The notes beneath the pieces are model-generated. The model did not search any database, was not told where the DNA came from, and was given only the letters and a program-made list of their open reading frames with translations. From contig NC_006270.3 of assembly GCF_000011645.1 (NCBI RefSeq), forward strand, positions 1,113,501 to 1,177,500: DNA of 64,000 nucleotides. Reading direction: 5' to 3'. The position numbers were made by a program, and so were the translations under genes. This document shows, one piece after another, positions 8,396 to 16,935 of the stretch; position 1 is the first letter of the stretch; each line of letters starts with the position of its first letter. The DNA comes from Bacillus licheniformis DSM 13 = ATCC 14580 (GTDB taxonomy: Bacteria > Bacillota > Bacilli > Bacillales > Bacillaceae).

Positions 8396-8914
8396 TTGAA
8401 AAAGCGTTTTTTGGTCATAGCCGGGGTACTGCTTGTCATCGTCGTCGGGATTCAGGTCAAAAATGCCGTTTTCATTGAATATAAAGTAGAAGGCGTCAGC
8501 ATGAATCCGACCTTTCAGGAGGGCAACGAGCTTTTGATCAACAGGTTCGCCCACCGCTTTAAAACGATCAGCCGATTTGACATCGTGCTGTTTAAAGGAC
8601 CTGACAAAGATATATTCATTAAAAGGGTGATCGGGCTTCCGGGCGAAACCCTCAGGTATGAAGATGATCAGCTGTATATCAACGAAGAAAAGATCAAAGA
8701 GCCTTATCTGGACGACTTAAAGGCCGTCACCGCCGGAGGGGACTTGACAGGGGATTTTACACTGCAGGAAGTGACCGGAGAGGAGAAGGTGCCTGAAAAC
8801 GAGTACTTCGTCCTCGGGGACAACCGGATCCACAGCTTTGACAGCCGCCATTTCGGCTTTGTTTCAGAACGGGACATCGTCGGGATTGTGACGGAAAGAA
8901 TTGATAAGAAGTGA
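8396..8914 (+). CDS. sipV: Type I signal peptidase SipV
   Basis: 172 residues with a single N-terminal membrane anchor (about residues 3-22) and an extracytoplasmic catalytic domain. The catalytic serine is in VEGVSMNPTF and the general-base lysine in IFIKRVIGLPGE; the later box GDNRIHSFDSRHFG is also present. These are the P-type signal peptidase I boxes of Bacillus. The enzyme cleaves signal peptides from Sec- and Tat-exported proteins at the outer face of the membrane. The start is TTG, preceded by GGGGGACA. Its place after yhjE and length near 168 residues identify SipV rather than SipS/T/U. Confidence 0.92.
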   Translation: MKKRFLVIAGVLLVIVVGIQVKNAVFIEYKVEGVSMNPTFQEGNELLINRFAHRFKTISRFDIVLFKGPDKDIFIKRVIGLPGETLRYEDDQLYINEEKIKEPYLDDLKAVTAGGDLTGDFTLQEVTGEEKVPENEYFVLGDNRIHSFDSRHFGFVSERDIVGIVTERIDKK

Positions 8915-9034
8915 TTGGAGAGTACGGGGGAGAGTAAGCGGCCGACCAAGGAATACGATTACGCAAATGACGAGCCCGAAATGTCAATTAGTACAACAGC
9001 ATCAATAATGACGCATTTGCTAAATATGAAAATT

Positions 9035-9064
9035 AAAAGGCCCGGATGATTCCGGGCTTTTTTC
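9035..9064. terminator. Bidirectional terminator between sipV and epr
   Basis: GCCCGGA / TCCGGGC arms with AAAA on the left and TTTTTT on the right, lying between the convergent sipV and epr genes. Confidence 0.88.
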
Positions 9065-9068
9065 CGTA

Positions 9069-10844
9069 CTACTTCAGCTTAATGGCATTGATCCGTTTTT
9101 GCAGCTTCGTTTTTTCGGCGGATGCTTTCAGCTTGCCTACTGCTGATTGCGCTGCTGATTTTGTTTTTTTCGTTCTCTTTTGTTCGGCCGTTTTGACTTT
9201 GGCCTTTGCTGCAGAAACTTTTTTATTATAGGCTGCAGCTGCTTGCTTTTTCGCGGTGTTCAGCCTTTTTTGCAGATTTGATTTGTCTTTTCCGGCGGGA
9301 AGCTCATTGATCGCTTTTTGCGCTTTGCCGAGGTTTGAGTCTGTTGCCGCTTTTTCAGCTTTGGCAACGGCCTGCTTTGCGGTCTTCAAGAGGCTTGAAC
9401 GGACCGCGTTGATCCGTTTTTGCAAATTCGTTTTGAAAGTGCCGCTGTCGAGTTCGTTGACCGCTTTTTGGGCGGAGTCGGCATTGGTTTTCTTTTTTTG
9501 CTTCTCAGCGAGTTTCACTTTGCTTTCGGCTGTTTTTTTAAGCTGCTCTTTAACAGTATTGAGTCTCTTTTTCAAAGCGGTTTTATCTGCGTCTGCAGGG
9601 AGCGGTTCGATCGCTTTTTGTGCGGTTTGAATGTCCGCTTTTTTCTTTGTCTTTTCCGCTTGTCCGACGGCTTTTTGCGCTTTTTCCAATGGCTGTGTGA
9701 CCTCTTTGAAGCGGATTAATCCGTAGCCGAACAAATGATCACGGCCGGGAGCGCCCAAATCGCTTGTATAAAACTGCATTTTCTTGCGCAGCTCAGCATT
9801 TGAAGCGGTTGGGTACAGCTGTTTCAAAAGTGCAAACATGCCGGTGACGTGCGGCGTTGCCTGTGAAGTGCCGCTTCCGATTGCATAGCCGCGATCGGAA
9901 GATGTACTGATAATCGATGTGCCGGGAGCGGAAAACTCGACGGCGCTGCCGGTGTTGGAAAATGAGGCGATCTGATTTTTTTCATTGGTTGCCGAGACGG
10001 CAATGACGCTGCTGTAGGCGGCCGGGTAATAAACGGATTTTCCGTTTCCGGCATTTCCGCTCGCTCCGACTAAAATGATTCCCCGTTTGTATGCTTTATC
10101 TACTGCATCGTGGAGAACTTGACTGTCGCCTGAAACGACGAGGCTCATATTGATGATATCGATTCCGTGCTGGATCGACCAATCGATGCCTTGTAAGATA
10201 CCTTTCAGATCCCCCGCACCATTCCGGTCCAGCGCTTTTACGGCATACAGCTGCGCGCCGGGCGCGATGCCGTCGATCCCCCGTCCGTTATGCTTCGCTC
10301 CGATGATTCCGGCAACATGGGTTCCGTGGCCATTATCGTCACGGTATGAAGCGGTATAGCCGACCATCGATGCACCGCCGGCGATCGACAGCTCCTCATG
10401 GGGGGAAATCCCGCTGTCAATAACCGCGATCTTCACCTGTTTTCCGGTCAAACCTTTATTCCAAGCCAGTGCGGCTTGAATCAGCTTGATGTTCCACTGT
10501 GAAAACGCGGAGGCGTTTTGCGCTGTGCTGCTGGAGAAAGCTTTTAGAGCGGTGCTGTCGGCAGCAGCTACCGGGAGGTTGTCTTCGACATACAGGACGT
10601 CGGGATCGTGTTCAAGTTCGCGCACTGTTTTGTCGTCCGCAGTGACAGCGGCTGCGGGAATGTGCCGGTAAACGTGTTCTACCGTGTCTGCCTGTTCGAT
10701 GACGGTTTCTTTTCCGCTGGTATTTTTATATACAACAATGACCTCGTTTTCCTGCTTATTGCTTTCCGCTTGAATGCGGGGTGAATTTGCGAAAAAACCG
10801 ACGAACATTGCAGCCGAAACCGCGATTTTCCATAACTTTTTCAT
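9069..10844 (-). CDS. epr: Minor extracellular serine protease Epr
   Basis: 591 residues. A Sec signal peptide (residues 1-26, ending around IQA-ES) is followed by an inhibitor I9-type propeptide (about 34-92) and a subtilisin domain (about 115-380) with catalytic Asp143 (AVIDSGIS), His173 (NGHGTHVAG) and Ser327 (GSGTSQATPH) and oxyanion Asn264. The C-terminal 200 residues are Lys/Ala-rich with four copies of a unit ending L-x-KR-[LI]-N. This matches B. subtilis Epr, whose C-terminal extension is dispensable for protease activity. Epr is secreted and linked to swarming and nutrient supply. The upstream -10 element looks SigD-dependent, as in B. subtilis. In B. subtilis epr lies elsewhere on the chromosome. 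Confidence 0.94.
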   Translation of the reverse strand: MKKLWKIAVSAAMFVGFFANSPRIQAESNKQENEVIVVYKNTSGKETVIEQADTVEHVYRHIPAAAVTADDKTVRELEHDPDVLYVEDNLPVAAADSTALKAFSSSTAQNASAFSQWNIKLIQAALAWNKGLTGKQVKIAVIDSGISPHEELSIAGGASMVGYTASYRDDNGHGTHVAGIIGAKHNGRGIDGIAPGAQLYAVKALDRNGAGDLKGILQGIDWSIQHGIDIINMSLVVSGDSQVLHDAVDKAYKRGIILVGASGNAGNGKSVYYPAAYSSVIAVSATNEKNQIASFSNTGSAVEFSAPGTSIISTSSDRGYAIGSGTSQATPHVTGMFALLKQLYPTASNAELRKKMQFYTSDLGAPGRDHLFGYGLIRFKEVTQPLEKAQKAVGQAEKTKKKADIQTAQKAIEPLPADADKTALKKRLNTVKEQLKKTAESKVKLAEKQKKKTNADSAQKAVNELDSGTFKTNLQKRINAVRSSLLKTAKQAVAKAEKAATDSNLGKAQKAINELPAGKDKSNLQKRLNTAKKQAAAAYNKKVSAAKAKVKTAEQKRTKKTKSAAQSAVGKLKASAEKTKLQKRINAIKLK

Positions 10845-10880
10845 CCGGCTCTCCTCCTTTTTTAGCGGCGTTCGCTATAT

Positions 10881-10888
10881 ATATCGGA
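10881..10888 (-). promoter_or_regulatory. SigD-like -10 element for epr
   Basis: On the minus strand this reads TCCGATAT, matching 7 of 8 of the SigD -10 consensus GCCGATAT, about 37 bases before the epr start. The -35 region (ideal TAAA) is weak: TTTGAAAA lies at about the right distance. B. subtilis epr is known to need SigD; regulation here is inferred. Confidence 0.6.
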
Positions 10889-11218
10889 GGATTTTTGAAT
10901 TTTCAAAGAGAAAGAAAGCTTATCTTAAGGTCGCTTGTCATGCACCTTTAGTTTTTAAAACGTTAAAAACACTGTTATATCAACATTTGTGAAGCTTCCT
11001 GTTTATTCGGGAAGTTAAATTGGGTACTCCAAGTTAGTTTTAAAAAAGAGTCATAAGGCCAGCTTCTATCGATGAATCATTTTTAAGCGACGCCTTTTGT
11101 CTAAAATGTATAATGTTACTTTTGTTTTTGTTGAAAGTGAACAATGTTATTGACTGGCTTACAACCTACAATTTAATTAAATAAAAAATAGATTAAAAGA
11201 AGGGAGCGTTCTCATACC
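10889..11218. other. Intergenic region between epr and the ureide block
   Basis: About 330 bases without a convincing gene. It marks the change from the flanking GC-balanced DNA to the AT-rich ureide block. TTGACT (near 11153) followed 17 bases later by TTAATT is a weak promoter candidate for the MFS gene at 11219. I see no terminator, riboswitch or insertion-sequence end. Confidence 0.4.
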
Positions 11219-12460
11219 GTGGAAAAAACAATTAAACATGACCCCAATTATTACAAAAAGATAATTATTGCATTGTGTTTAGGGTGGGTCGCTATTTGGA
11301 TTTATCGTACAATACTTACGCCAATATATCCGCAGATTCAAGAATCATTAGGGAATATTAGTGACACGCAAATAGGGTTGGTTGCTTCTATTTATTTCTT
11401 TGCATATACGGGTATGCAAATTCCATCAGGAGCACTTGTCGATAAATTTGGACAAAAAAAGGTGTTAATTCCTGCATTTATCGTTTTTGCGCTGGCTACA
11501 TTTGTGATTGGCACAAGTTCAACTATCATGCAAGTATACATTGGTTCGTTATTGGCTGGTATTTCGACTGGTTCATATTACGGTGCAGCCTTTTCCTTAT
11601 CAGCTAAACATACGCCAAAAGATAAAAAAAGCTTTTCCAATGCGATTATAAATAGCGGTTCAGCATTAGGGATGGTAATTGGACTAATCGGATCATCGGT
11701 TTTAGTAGGCGGTTTTGAAATTCAATGGAATTATATGCTTTTTATAACAGCTATCGTTATCGTAGCTGTAACATTTGTGTTTGTGCTGTTTATTAAACAA
11801 GATAAAACATCAGATAAGGAAGTGGCTGAAGAGAAGAAAGACACTGTACAAAGCACAGATATTCAAAATGAAAGCTTATTTTCTCCAAGACAATTAGTTG
11901 TATATTTTGTATATTTTGCAACATGCTATGGCTATTATATGATTGTAACTTGGTTGCCGTCCTTTCTTGTAGCAGAAAAAGGATTTGCTCAAGGTTCAGT
12001 AGGATATGTAGCTGCACTAGTTGCGGTCACTGCAGTGCCTGGTGCTTTGATATTTACTAAATATATAGACAAAAATGCACATTTGCGTCTGCGTTTAATT
12101 TTATTTTTATTAATTGCAGCAGCAGTAACAATTAGTTTGACAGTGTTTGCACCAAATCCTGCAGTACTGTATATTGCGTTAATTTTATATGGCTTATTAG
12201 GTAAACTTGCGATTGATCCAGTTTTAATAACCTATGTATCTGATTCCGTATCAGGAGACAGAGTTGCCAGAGCATTAACTCTCTTTAACTTCTTTGGAAT
12301 GAGTTCATCTGTTATTGCACCAACACTTACTGGTTATATTGGTGATGTAACCGGCTCGCGAGTATTAGCATTCTATATTGCAACCATTCTTCTTGCAGCA
12401 GCAGCGTTGCTATTTTTCCTTGTGGTTATGTTAAGACAGAATAAAACAGCAGCTAACTAA
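11219..12460 (+). CDS. MFS transporter of the ureide locus (first copy)
   Basis: 413 residues, 12 predicted membrane segments, with the MFS loop 2-3 motif GALVDKFGQKKVLIP near residue 73 and a central charged loop (about 195-220). It resembles anion-cation-symporter-type MFS carriers (TWLPSFL in segment 7). It is a paralogue of the carrier at 26055 at the other end of the same gene block. By position it likely imports allantoin, allantoate or another ureide, but substrate is inference only. The start is GTG after GAAGGGAGCG. It converges on the pucR-like regulator. Codon use is AT-rich like the rest of the block. Confidence 0.82.
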   Translation: MEKTIKHDPNYYKKIIIALCLGWVAIWIYRTILTPIYPQIQESLGNISDTQIGLVASIYFFAYTGMQIPSGALVDKFGQKKVLIPAFIVFALATFVIGTSSTIMQVYIGSLLAGISTGSYYGAAFSLSAKHTPKDKKSFSNAIINSGSALGMVIGLIGSSVLVGGFEIQWNYMLFITAIVIVAVTFVFVLFIKQDKTSDKEVAEEKKDTVQSTDIQNESLFSPRQLVVYFVYFATCYGYYMIVTWLPSFLVAEKGFAQGSVGYVAALVAVTAVPGALIFTKYIDKNAHLRLRLILFLLIAAAVTISLTVFAPNPAVLYIALILYGLLGKLAIDPVLITYVSDSVSGDRVARALTLFNFFGMSSSVIAPTLTGYIGDVTGSRVLAFYIATILLAAAALLFFLVVMLRQNKTAAN

Positions 12461-12488
12461 GAGAACTTCCAGTGGTGCTCCTTTGTAT

Positions 12489-14102
12489 TCACAACGATAT
12501 TTTCTCTGAAGCAAATAACGCCAAACGAATGCTCAGTGATGTATCAGGAGACTCTACAGATTGACCTAATATTTCTTCGCATTTTTTAATACGATATTTC
12601 ACAGTATTACGGTGAATAAAAATATCTTCTGAGGTTTTTGTAAGATCACATTGGTTTGCCATATAGACACTTAATGTGAATCTTAGTTCTTTTTCCTTCG
12701 TTGTCTGAGGATAGGCTAAAGGACCGAGTGTATAAATGATAAATGGCTTTAATTTATTCGTTGGAATGAGTTGTAATAATTCTTCTACGCTTTTGGATTT
12801 GTAGGGCTCTATAAATTCCATTTCGCCTTGTTCATATTTATTATCATAAGCCTCATTCGCTTCGAAAAAAGACAGTGGCAATTGTGAAAGCTCGGAAACC
12901 TCATTACCAATGCCAAATGAAAGGGAGCTATTAAAAAATAGCTGATACTCTTTTTGGATATATCTGCAGTATTCCAAATAATAATGATGTCTTCTTTGCA
13001 GAAGTATCGTAAATCTGCGTTCTCCCTGAGACATATATATGCTAATGGAAGGGTCAATTCCAGTAAACTTATGCGTCAGCCACTCAAAAGTCATCTGATA
13101 TCGCTCATTTAAGTAGGCGCTATTTTCTACATTCTTTTCTTTGTCAATCCCGCAAATAATCACTTGATAGAATGTAGAAGGTTGAATGTGATATTTTTTT
13201 AAAAGATCAGTGTGTTGTGCTAGTGAAACAAGGTTGTCAGGATGTTCGGACATAAGTGTTGTGAAAAAATGGTTCACGTCCTGCTGCTCTGCTTCCTTGA
13301 TTTTACTATTTTTATAAATAGCGAGACTAAGTGTGTTCACTGCCTGTTCTATTGTTAATAAACTAATCGGATAGTTGAGCAAATTAACATTTGAAATCAT
13401 AAGATAATACGGAAAATATTTAAATGCAGGAACCTTAAATACAGCATATTCTTCCTGGAAAACACCATTATGATTTGGTTCGGTTTGCTCTGAATTTAAA
13501 TATCTTCTGAAATAATTAAGGTTTTTTTGAACATGTTCTGAGTTTTGATGAAAGTGATGACTCGATGATTCAACTTGATGAAAAGAATTTAGCAGCATTA
13601 CAGGAACCTTTATGAGTCTACTTAAACGTTCAATCATCATGTTCAGGCTAAACCCTTGCATTAGCATAGCATTTAACTCTTGTTGGATATCTAATGCGAA
13701 GTGTAATTTTTCTGTTTCTTCATCCAAGATAAATGAAGATATATGATGAGTAATGGATCCCAAATTCCAACTTTCCGGAATTTCAATAATTGGGAATTTT
13801 AATTTATTTGCAAATGCAATAACCTCATCATCTAATTTTTTTAAAAATCGGGATAGCTTGATACCTAGACCAGCAACTTGTATATCATTTAACTCTCTAA
13901 TAAGATTGATTAGTCCGGATTGATCATCCTGATAGCTCATTCCTGTTGTGACGATAAGTGAGTGCGGCGTTGTAAAATTTTTAATATCAGGCGTTTCTGT
14001 AATATCAACCATTTCTACCACTCGTTCCAAATCGCCCTGCTCATTCAGCAATGTTAAATCTGAAAATTGCAGTACAGATAATATTTCTTTTAATGTTGTC
14101 AT
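12489..14102 (-). CDS. pucR: PucR-family transcriptional regulator of purine/ureide catabolism
   Basis: 537 residues. The N-terminal PucR domain (about 1-120) is followed by a central region with GGDEF-like/CdaR features and a C-terminal PucR helix-turn-helix (about 480-530) with YMANQCDLTKTSEDIFIHRN then TVKYRIKKCEEILG. Size and architecture match B. subtilis PucR (531 residues), the activator/repressor of purine-degradation genes that responds to allantoin-pathway metabolites. It is transcribed away from the permease remnant and allantoinase and very likely controls this block. I found no clear copy of the published B. subtilis PucR box in the nearby intergenic DNA, so the operator is undefined. 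Confidence 0.85.
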   Translation of the reverse strand: MTTLKEILSVLQFSDLTLLNEQGDLERVVEMVDITETPDIKNFTTPHSLIVTTGMSYQDDQSGLINLIRELNDIQVAGLGIKLSRFLKKLDDEVIAFANKLKFPIIEIPESWNLGSITHHISSFILDEETEKLHFALDIQQELNAMLMQGFSLNMMIERLSRLIKVPVMLLNSFHQVESSSHHFHQNSEHVQKNLNYFRRYLNSEQTEPNHNGVFQEEYAVFKVPAFKYFPYYLMISNVNLLNYPISLLTIEQAVNTLSLAIYKNSKIKEAEQQDVNHFFTTLMSEHPDNLVSLAQHTDLLKKYHIQPSTFYQVIICGIDKEKNVENSAYLNERYQMTFEWLTHKFTGIDPSISIYMSQGERRFTILLQRRHHYYLEYCRYIQKEYQLFFNSSLSFGIGNEVSELSQLPLSFFEANEAYDNKYEQGEMEFIEPYKSKSVEELLQLIPTNKLKPFIIYTLGPLAYPQTTKEKELRFTLSVYMANQCDLTKTSEDIFIHRNTVKYRIKKCEEILGQSVESPDTSLSIRLALFASEKISL

Positions 14103-14269
14103 AAAGGCTGCCTCCTTATCTTTGTTAGAAAAAGATAAAATAAAAATGAAATATGTAAGATATTACAAGGATAACTTTTCAATCTGATAGTACACTGTTT
14201 TTGAAGGTTATTATACGTATAATCCTTTAGTTAAAAATATTAAAGGAGAATCATTATGCTTGAACAAAA

Positions 14270-14910
14270 TCAAGATATTCATCATGATTCTTCGTTTTTG
14301 AAAAGTGTGGTTATTATAAAGATATCATGCCCAAGATCACTTGAACAAAGAAATTCATCCTCATTTAACGTTGCAGTGGGAGCAGGGCGTAATATTCAGA
14401 ATGATATAGCCGTTGGTGGTCTTTTTAAAACTGGGATCATTACCGCTAAAATTAATGGTATCCCTTATTATAAGTTCCTTCTTAGATAGTCTTAAGACTC
14501 GCCGTAAACGGATACAAGGGTTCAAAACATATGCATTTAAGATATACCTATGGTGATATAGGTGCTAACTGCAAGGTGTATTACGTGGTGCTGCGGATTG
14601 GATCTCCTCGGTTTGATTGCAGACATTTGCTGGTTCACAAGCTTTATTGAGTGGTTCCGGCTCCACACAAATAAAATCAGCAAAAACATAAATTATTGGA
14701 CAAGTTTCCGGTATTGTTGCTGCTCACGTTTTATTTGCGTTTTCAACTGTAACCATTTTAATTGGATGCTCTATTGGGTCAACAAGGACGGAATATACTG
14801 AATGTTGTTAATCAATAGGATATATATTTGCGGTTTCCTTGCTACAGGTGTACTTCTATTTACAGAAATCTCTATCAATGCAGCAAGTAATATTATTCTT
14901 GCAGCTTAAA
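14270..14910 (+). pseudogene. Degraded NCS1-family allantoin permease (PucI-like)
   Basis: No long frame exists, but pieces in different frames match NCS1 nucleobase/allantoin permeases in order. SLEQRNSSSFNV and GRNIQND-AVGGLFKTG match the first membrane segment (near 14335-14430). HLRYTYGDIGAN matches the SYGIYGAN region (near 14540). LQTFAGSQAL matches the QTFAGSTAL core (near 14610). ATGVLLFTEISINAASNII matches the late TISVNVAANIV segment (near 14850). Frameshifts, in-frame stops and a large internal deletion leave about 640 of the usual 1450 bases. It sits directly before allantoinase, the usual place for pucI. It is clearly non-functional. Confidence 0.75.
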
Positions 14911-14929
14911 AAAGAGGAGGATGATTTTG

Positions 14930-16294
14930 ATGAATTTTGATTCAATTATCAAAAATGGATTAGTCATTCTAGAAAATGGTGAACAAGAAGTCGAAGTAGG
15001 GATCAAAGATGGCAAAATCGCAGCAATCGGTCAGGATTTGGGTACAAGTGCAAAAATTATCGATGCAAAAGGATCTATTGTATCTCCAGGTATGATTGAT
15101 GCACATGTGCATATCACAGAGCCGGGCGGCGGCTATCGTGATGAATGGGAGGGCTATGACACAGGAACACGTGCCGCTGCAAAAGGCGGTGTAACGACGT
15201 TTATTGAAATGCCATTAAATCAAGTGCCAGCAACGGTAGATGAGGAATCTATTCAAGAAAAATTTAAAGCCGGAAAAGGAAAATTATCAGTAGACGTTGC
15301 GAGTTACGGCGGTTTAGTACCATTTGACTTAGATGGGGGTATTCAAGAATTAGATAGCAATGGTGTTGTTGCATATAAATGTTTTTTAGCAACATGTGGC
15401 GACCGTTCTATAGAAGGAGATTTCATGAACGTAGATGACTATTCCCTCTACGAAGGCATGAAACAAATTGCGAAGACAGGCAAAATATTATCTATACACG
15501 CTGAAAATGCCGCAATTACCGATAAGTTAGGGGAAATAGCATCTAAAAATGGGGAAACTTCATTGCGTGCTTATGTAGATTCTCGACCCGTATTTACTGA
15601 AGTAGAACCGATTAGAAAAATTATTCTATTTGCGAAAGAAACGGGATGTCGTGTACACATCGTTCATATAGCTTGTGAAGAGGGCGTAGACGAAATTGTC
15701 AAAGCACAACAGGAAGGGGTCGATATTACATGCGAAACATGTACACACTATTTATATTTCTATAAAGAAGAACTAGATCATATCGGACCGGTTGTAAAAT
15801 GCTCTCCGCCAATCCGTGAGCAATCACGCTTAGAAGGCATGTGGAATCGGGTATTAAACGGAGATATTTCATTCGTAACATCAGACCATTCACCATGTAC
15901 CCCGGACTTAAAAGCTACGGATAATGCATTTGAAGCTTGGGGAGGTATCGCAGGTTTACAAAATAATGTCGATGTATTATTTGATGAAGGTGTGCAAAAA
16001 CGTAATATGCCATTATCCAAATTTGCAGCCATTATTGCTACAAACCCTGCGAAACGTTTTAATCTCGCATCAAAAGGCAGTATTGCAGTAGGGAAAGATG
16101 CGGATTTCGTATTTATTAAGAAAGATGCACCTTATGAATTAAAGGCTGAGGACTTAGCATATCGACACAAAATTAGTCCGTATATTGGCCGCAAAATTGG
16201 TGCTCAGGTAGTGAAAACAATCCTTCGCGGTGTCGAAATCTATGATAAAGAAAAAGGAATTTCAAATGAAAAAGTAGGAAGATTTATTCCTTAA
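14930..16294 (+). CDS. allB: Allantoinase
   Basis: 454 residues, a cyclic amidohydrolase with the expected metal ligands: DAHVHITEPGG near residue 58, the carboxylated lysine in AYKCFLATCG near 145, HAEN near 182, HIVHIA near 237, and SDHSPC near 312. It hydrolyses the hydantoin ring of allantoin to allantoate in the cytoplasm, the entry step of the pathway encoded here. Two ATGs are available; the one at 14930 has 9-base spacing from GAGGAGG (14914-14920), whereas the ATG at 14921 directly abuts it, so the former is chosen. It follows the permease remnant and is closed by a strong terminator. Confidence 0.95.
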   Translation: MNFDSIIKNGLVILENGEQEVEVGIKDGKIAAIGQDLGTSAKIIDAKGSIVSPGMIDAHVHITEPGGGYRDEWEGYDTGTRAAAKGGVTTFIEMPLNQVPATVDEESIQEKFKAGKGKLSVDVASYGGLVPFDLDGGIQELDSNGVVAYKCFLATCGDRSIEGDFMNVDDYSLYEGMKQIAKTGKILSIHAENAAITDKLGEIASKNGETSLRAYVDSRPVFTEVEPIRKIILFAKETGCRVHIVHIACEEGVDEIVKAQQEGVDITCETCTHYLYFYKEELDHIGPVVKCSPPIREQSRLEGMWNRVLNGDISFVTSDHSPCTPDLKATDNAFEAWGGIAGLQNNVDVLFDEGVQKRNMPLSKFAAIIATNPAKRFNLASKGSIAVGKDADFVFIKKDAPYELKAEDLAYRHKISPYIGRKIGAQVVKTILRGVEIYDKEKGISNEKVGRFIP

Positions 16295-16569
16295 GTGACG
16301 GAATAGCCATCCCGTCAGGAATTTGAGGCATAGGAAGATGTGAAGGCGACCTGAGATTGTGTTACACTCGCAAATCAGTGTGTCATCAGCATTTCTTATG
16401 GCGGCTATACAGCTGAAGTGAGCATGGTAAAGTGACTTCACCGCAATCTCTCGCTATTACAGCAGCAGCTGTTAATCAAATTAAAACGAGTAAAAAATTT
16501 CCAATATACACTAACAGCTTAGAATTGCTGCTGCTCGTATGTATTCTGACTCTTGGCATATCATTTTAA
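16295..16569. other. Gap after allantoinase, possible gene debris
   Basis: No intact frame. Short protein-like stretches occur in two frames (for example ISYGGYTAEVSMVK near 16405 and LAITAAAVNQIKTSKKFPIY near 16450), which hints at a decayed gene. I could not match them to a family. Confidence 0.3.
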
Positions 16570-16619
16570 ACTACCCTATAAATCAATGTTTTTTATTGAT
16601 TTATAGGGTAGTTTTTTTA
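16570..16619 (+). terminator. Strong Rho-independent terminator after allantoinase
   Basis: Perfect 18-bp arms (16570-16587 and 16595-16612; ACTACCCTATAAATCAAT) with a 7-base loop and a following T7 run. It isolates allB from the allC operon. Being near-symmetrical it could also act as an mRNA-stabilising hairpin. Confidence 0.92.
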
Positions 16620-16935
16620 TTTGCACCTTATTTATTAATGGGTAGGAGAGATGTGTCGCTCCCATCTATAAATTTTTAAGCGAGCGATCTGTGATTTTCT
16701 TTAGGAGAAATTCGATGCAAATTTAATTTGTTATTTTTTGAGTTTTTATGTAATCGAAAGCCAACAGTTTCTTTTTATCTCTGGCATTAGCCCATTATTT
16801 AGATACCGTAAATTGATTAAAAGGTGTCTTTGTTAAAAGTGCATAAAATGCTTTTCTATTATTGTTGGTTATGTCAATGAATGGTCGTAAACAGGGTTCT
16901 ATGATGAAAGTAAATAGAGAAAGGAGGAGAAAAAA
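16620..16935. other. Leader region of the allC operon
   Basis: About 315 bases of AT-rich DNA with no gene. It must carry the promoter of the allC-allK operon, but no convincing -35/-10 pair stands out. The strong ribosome site AAGGAGGAG at 16921-16929 ends the region. Confidence 0.45.

Noticed and set aside
12461..14260. PucR binding box near pucR and allB
   Set aside because: Nothing fits the B. subtilis consensus well enough to report.
14562..14801. 79-codon frame taken as a separate small membrane gene
   Set aside because: It is an alternate frame of the decayed NCS1 permease; the homologous text lies in other frames.
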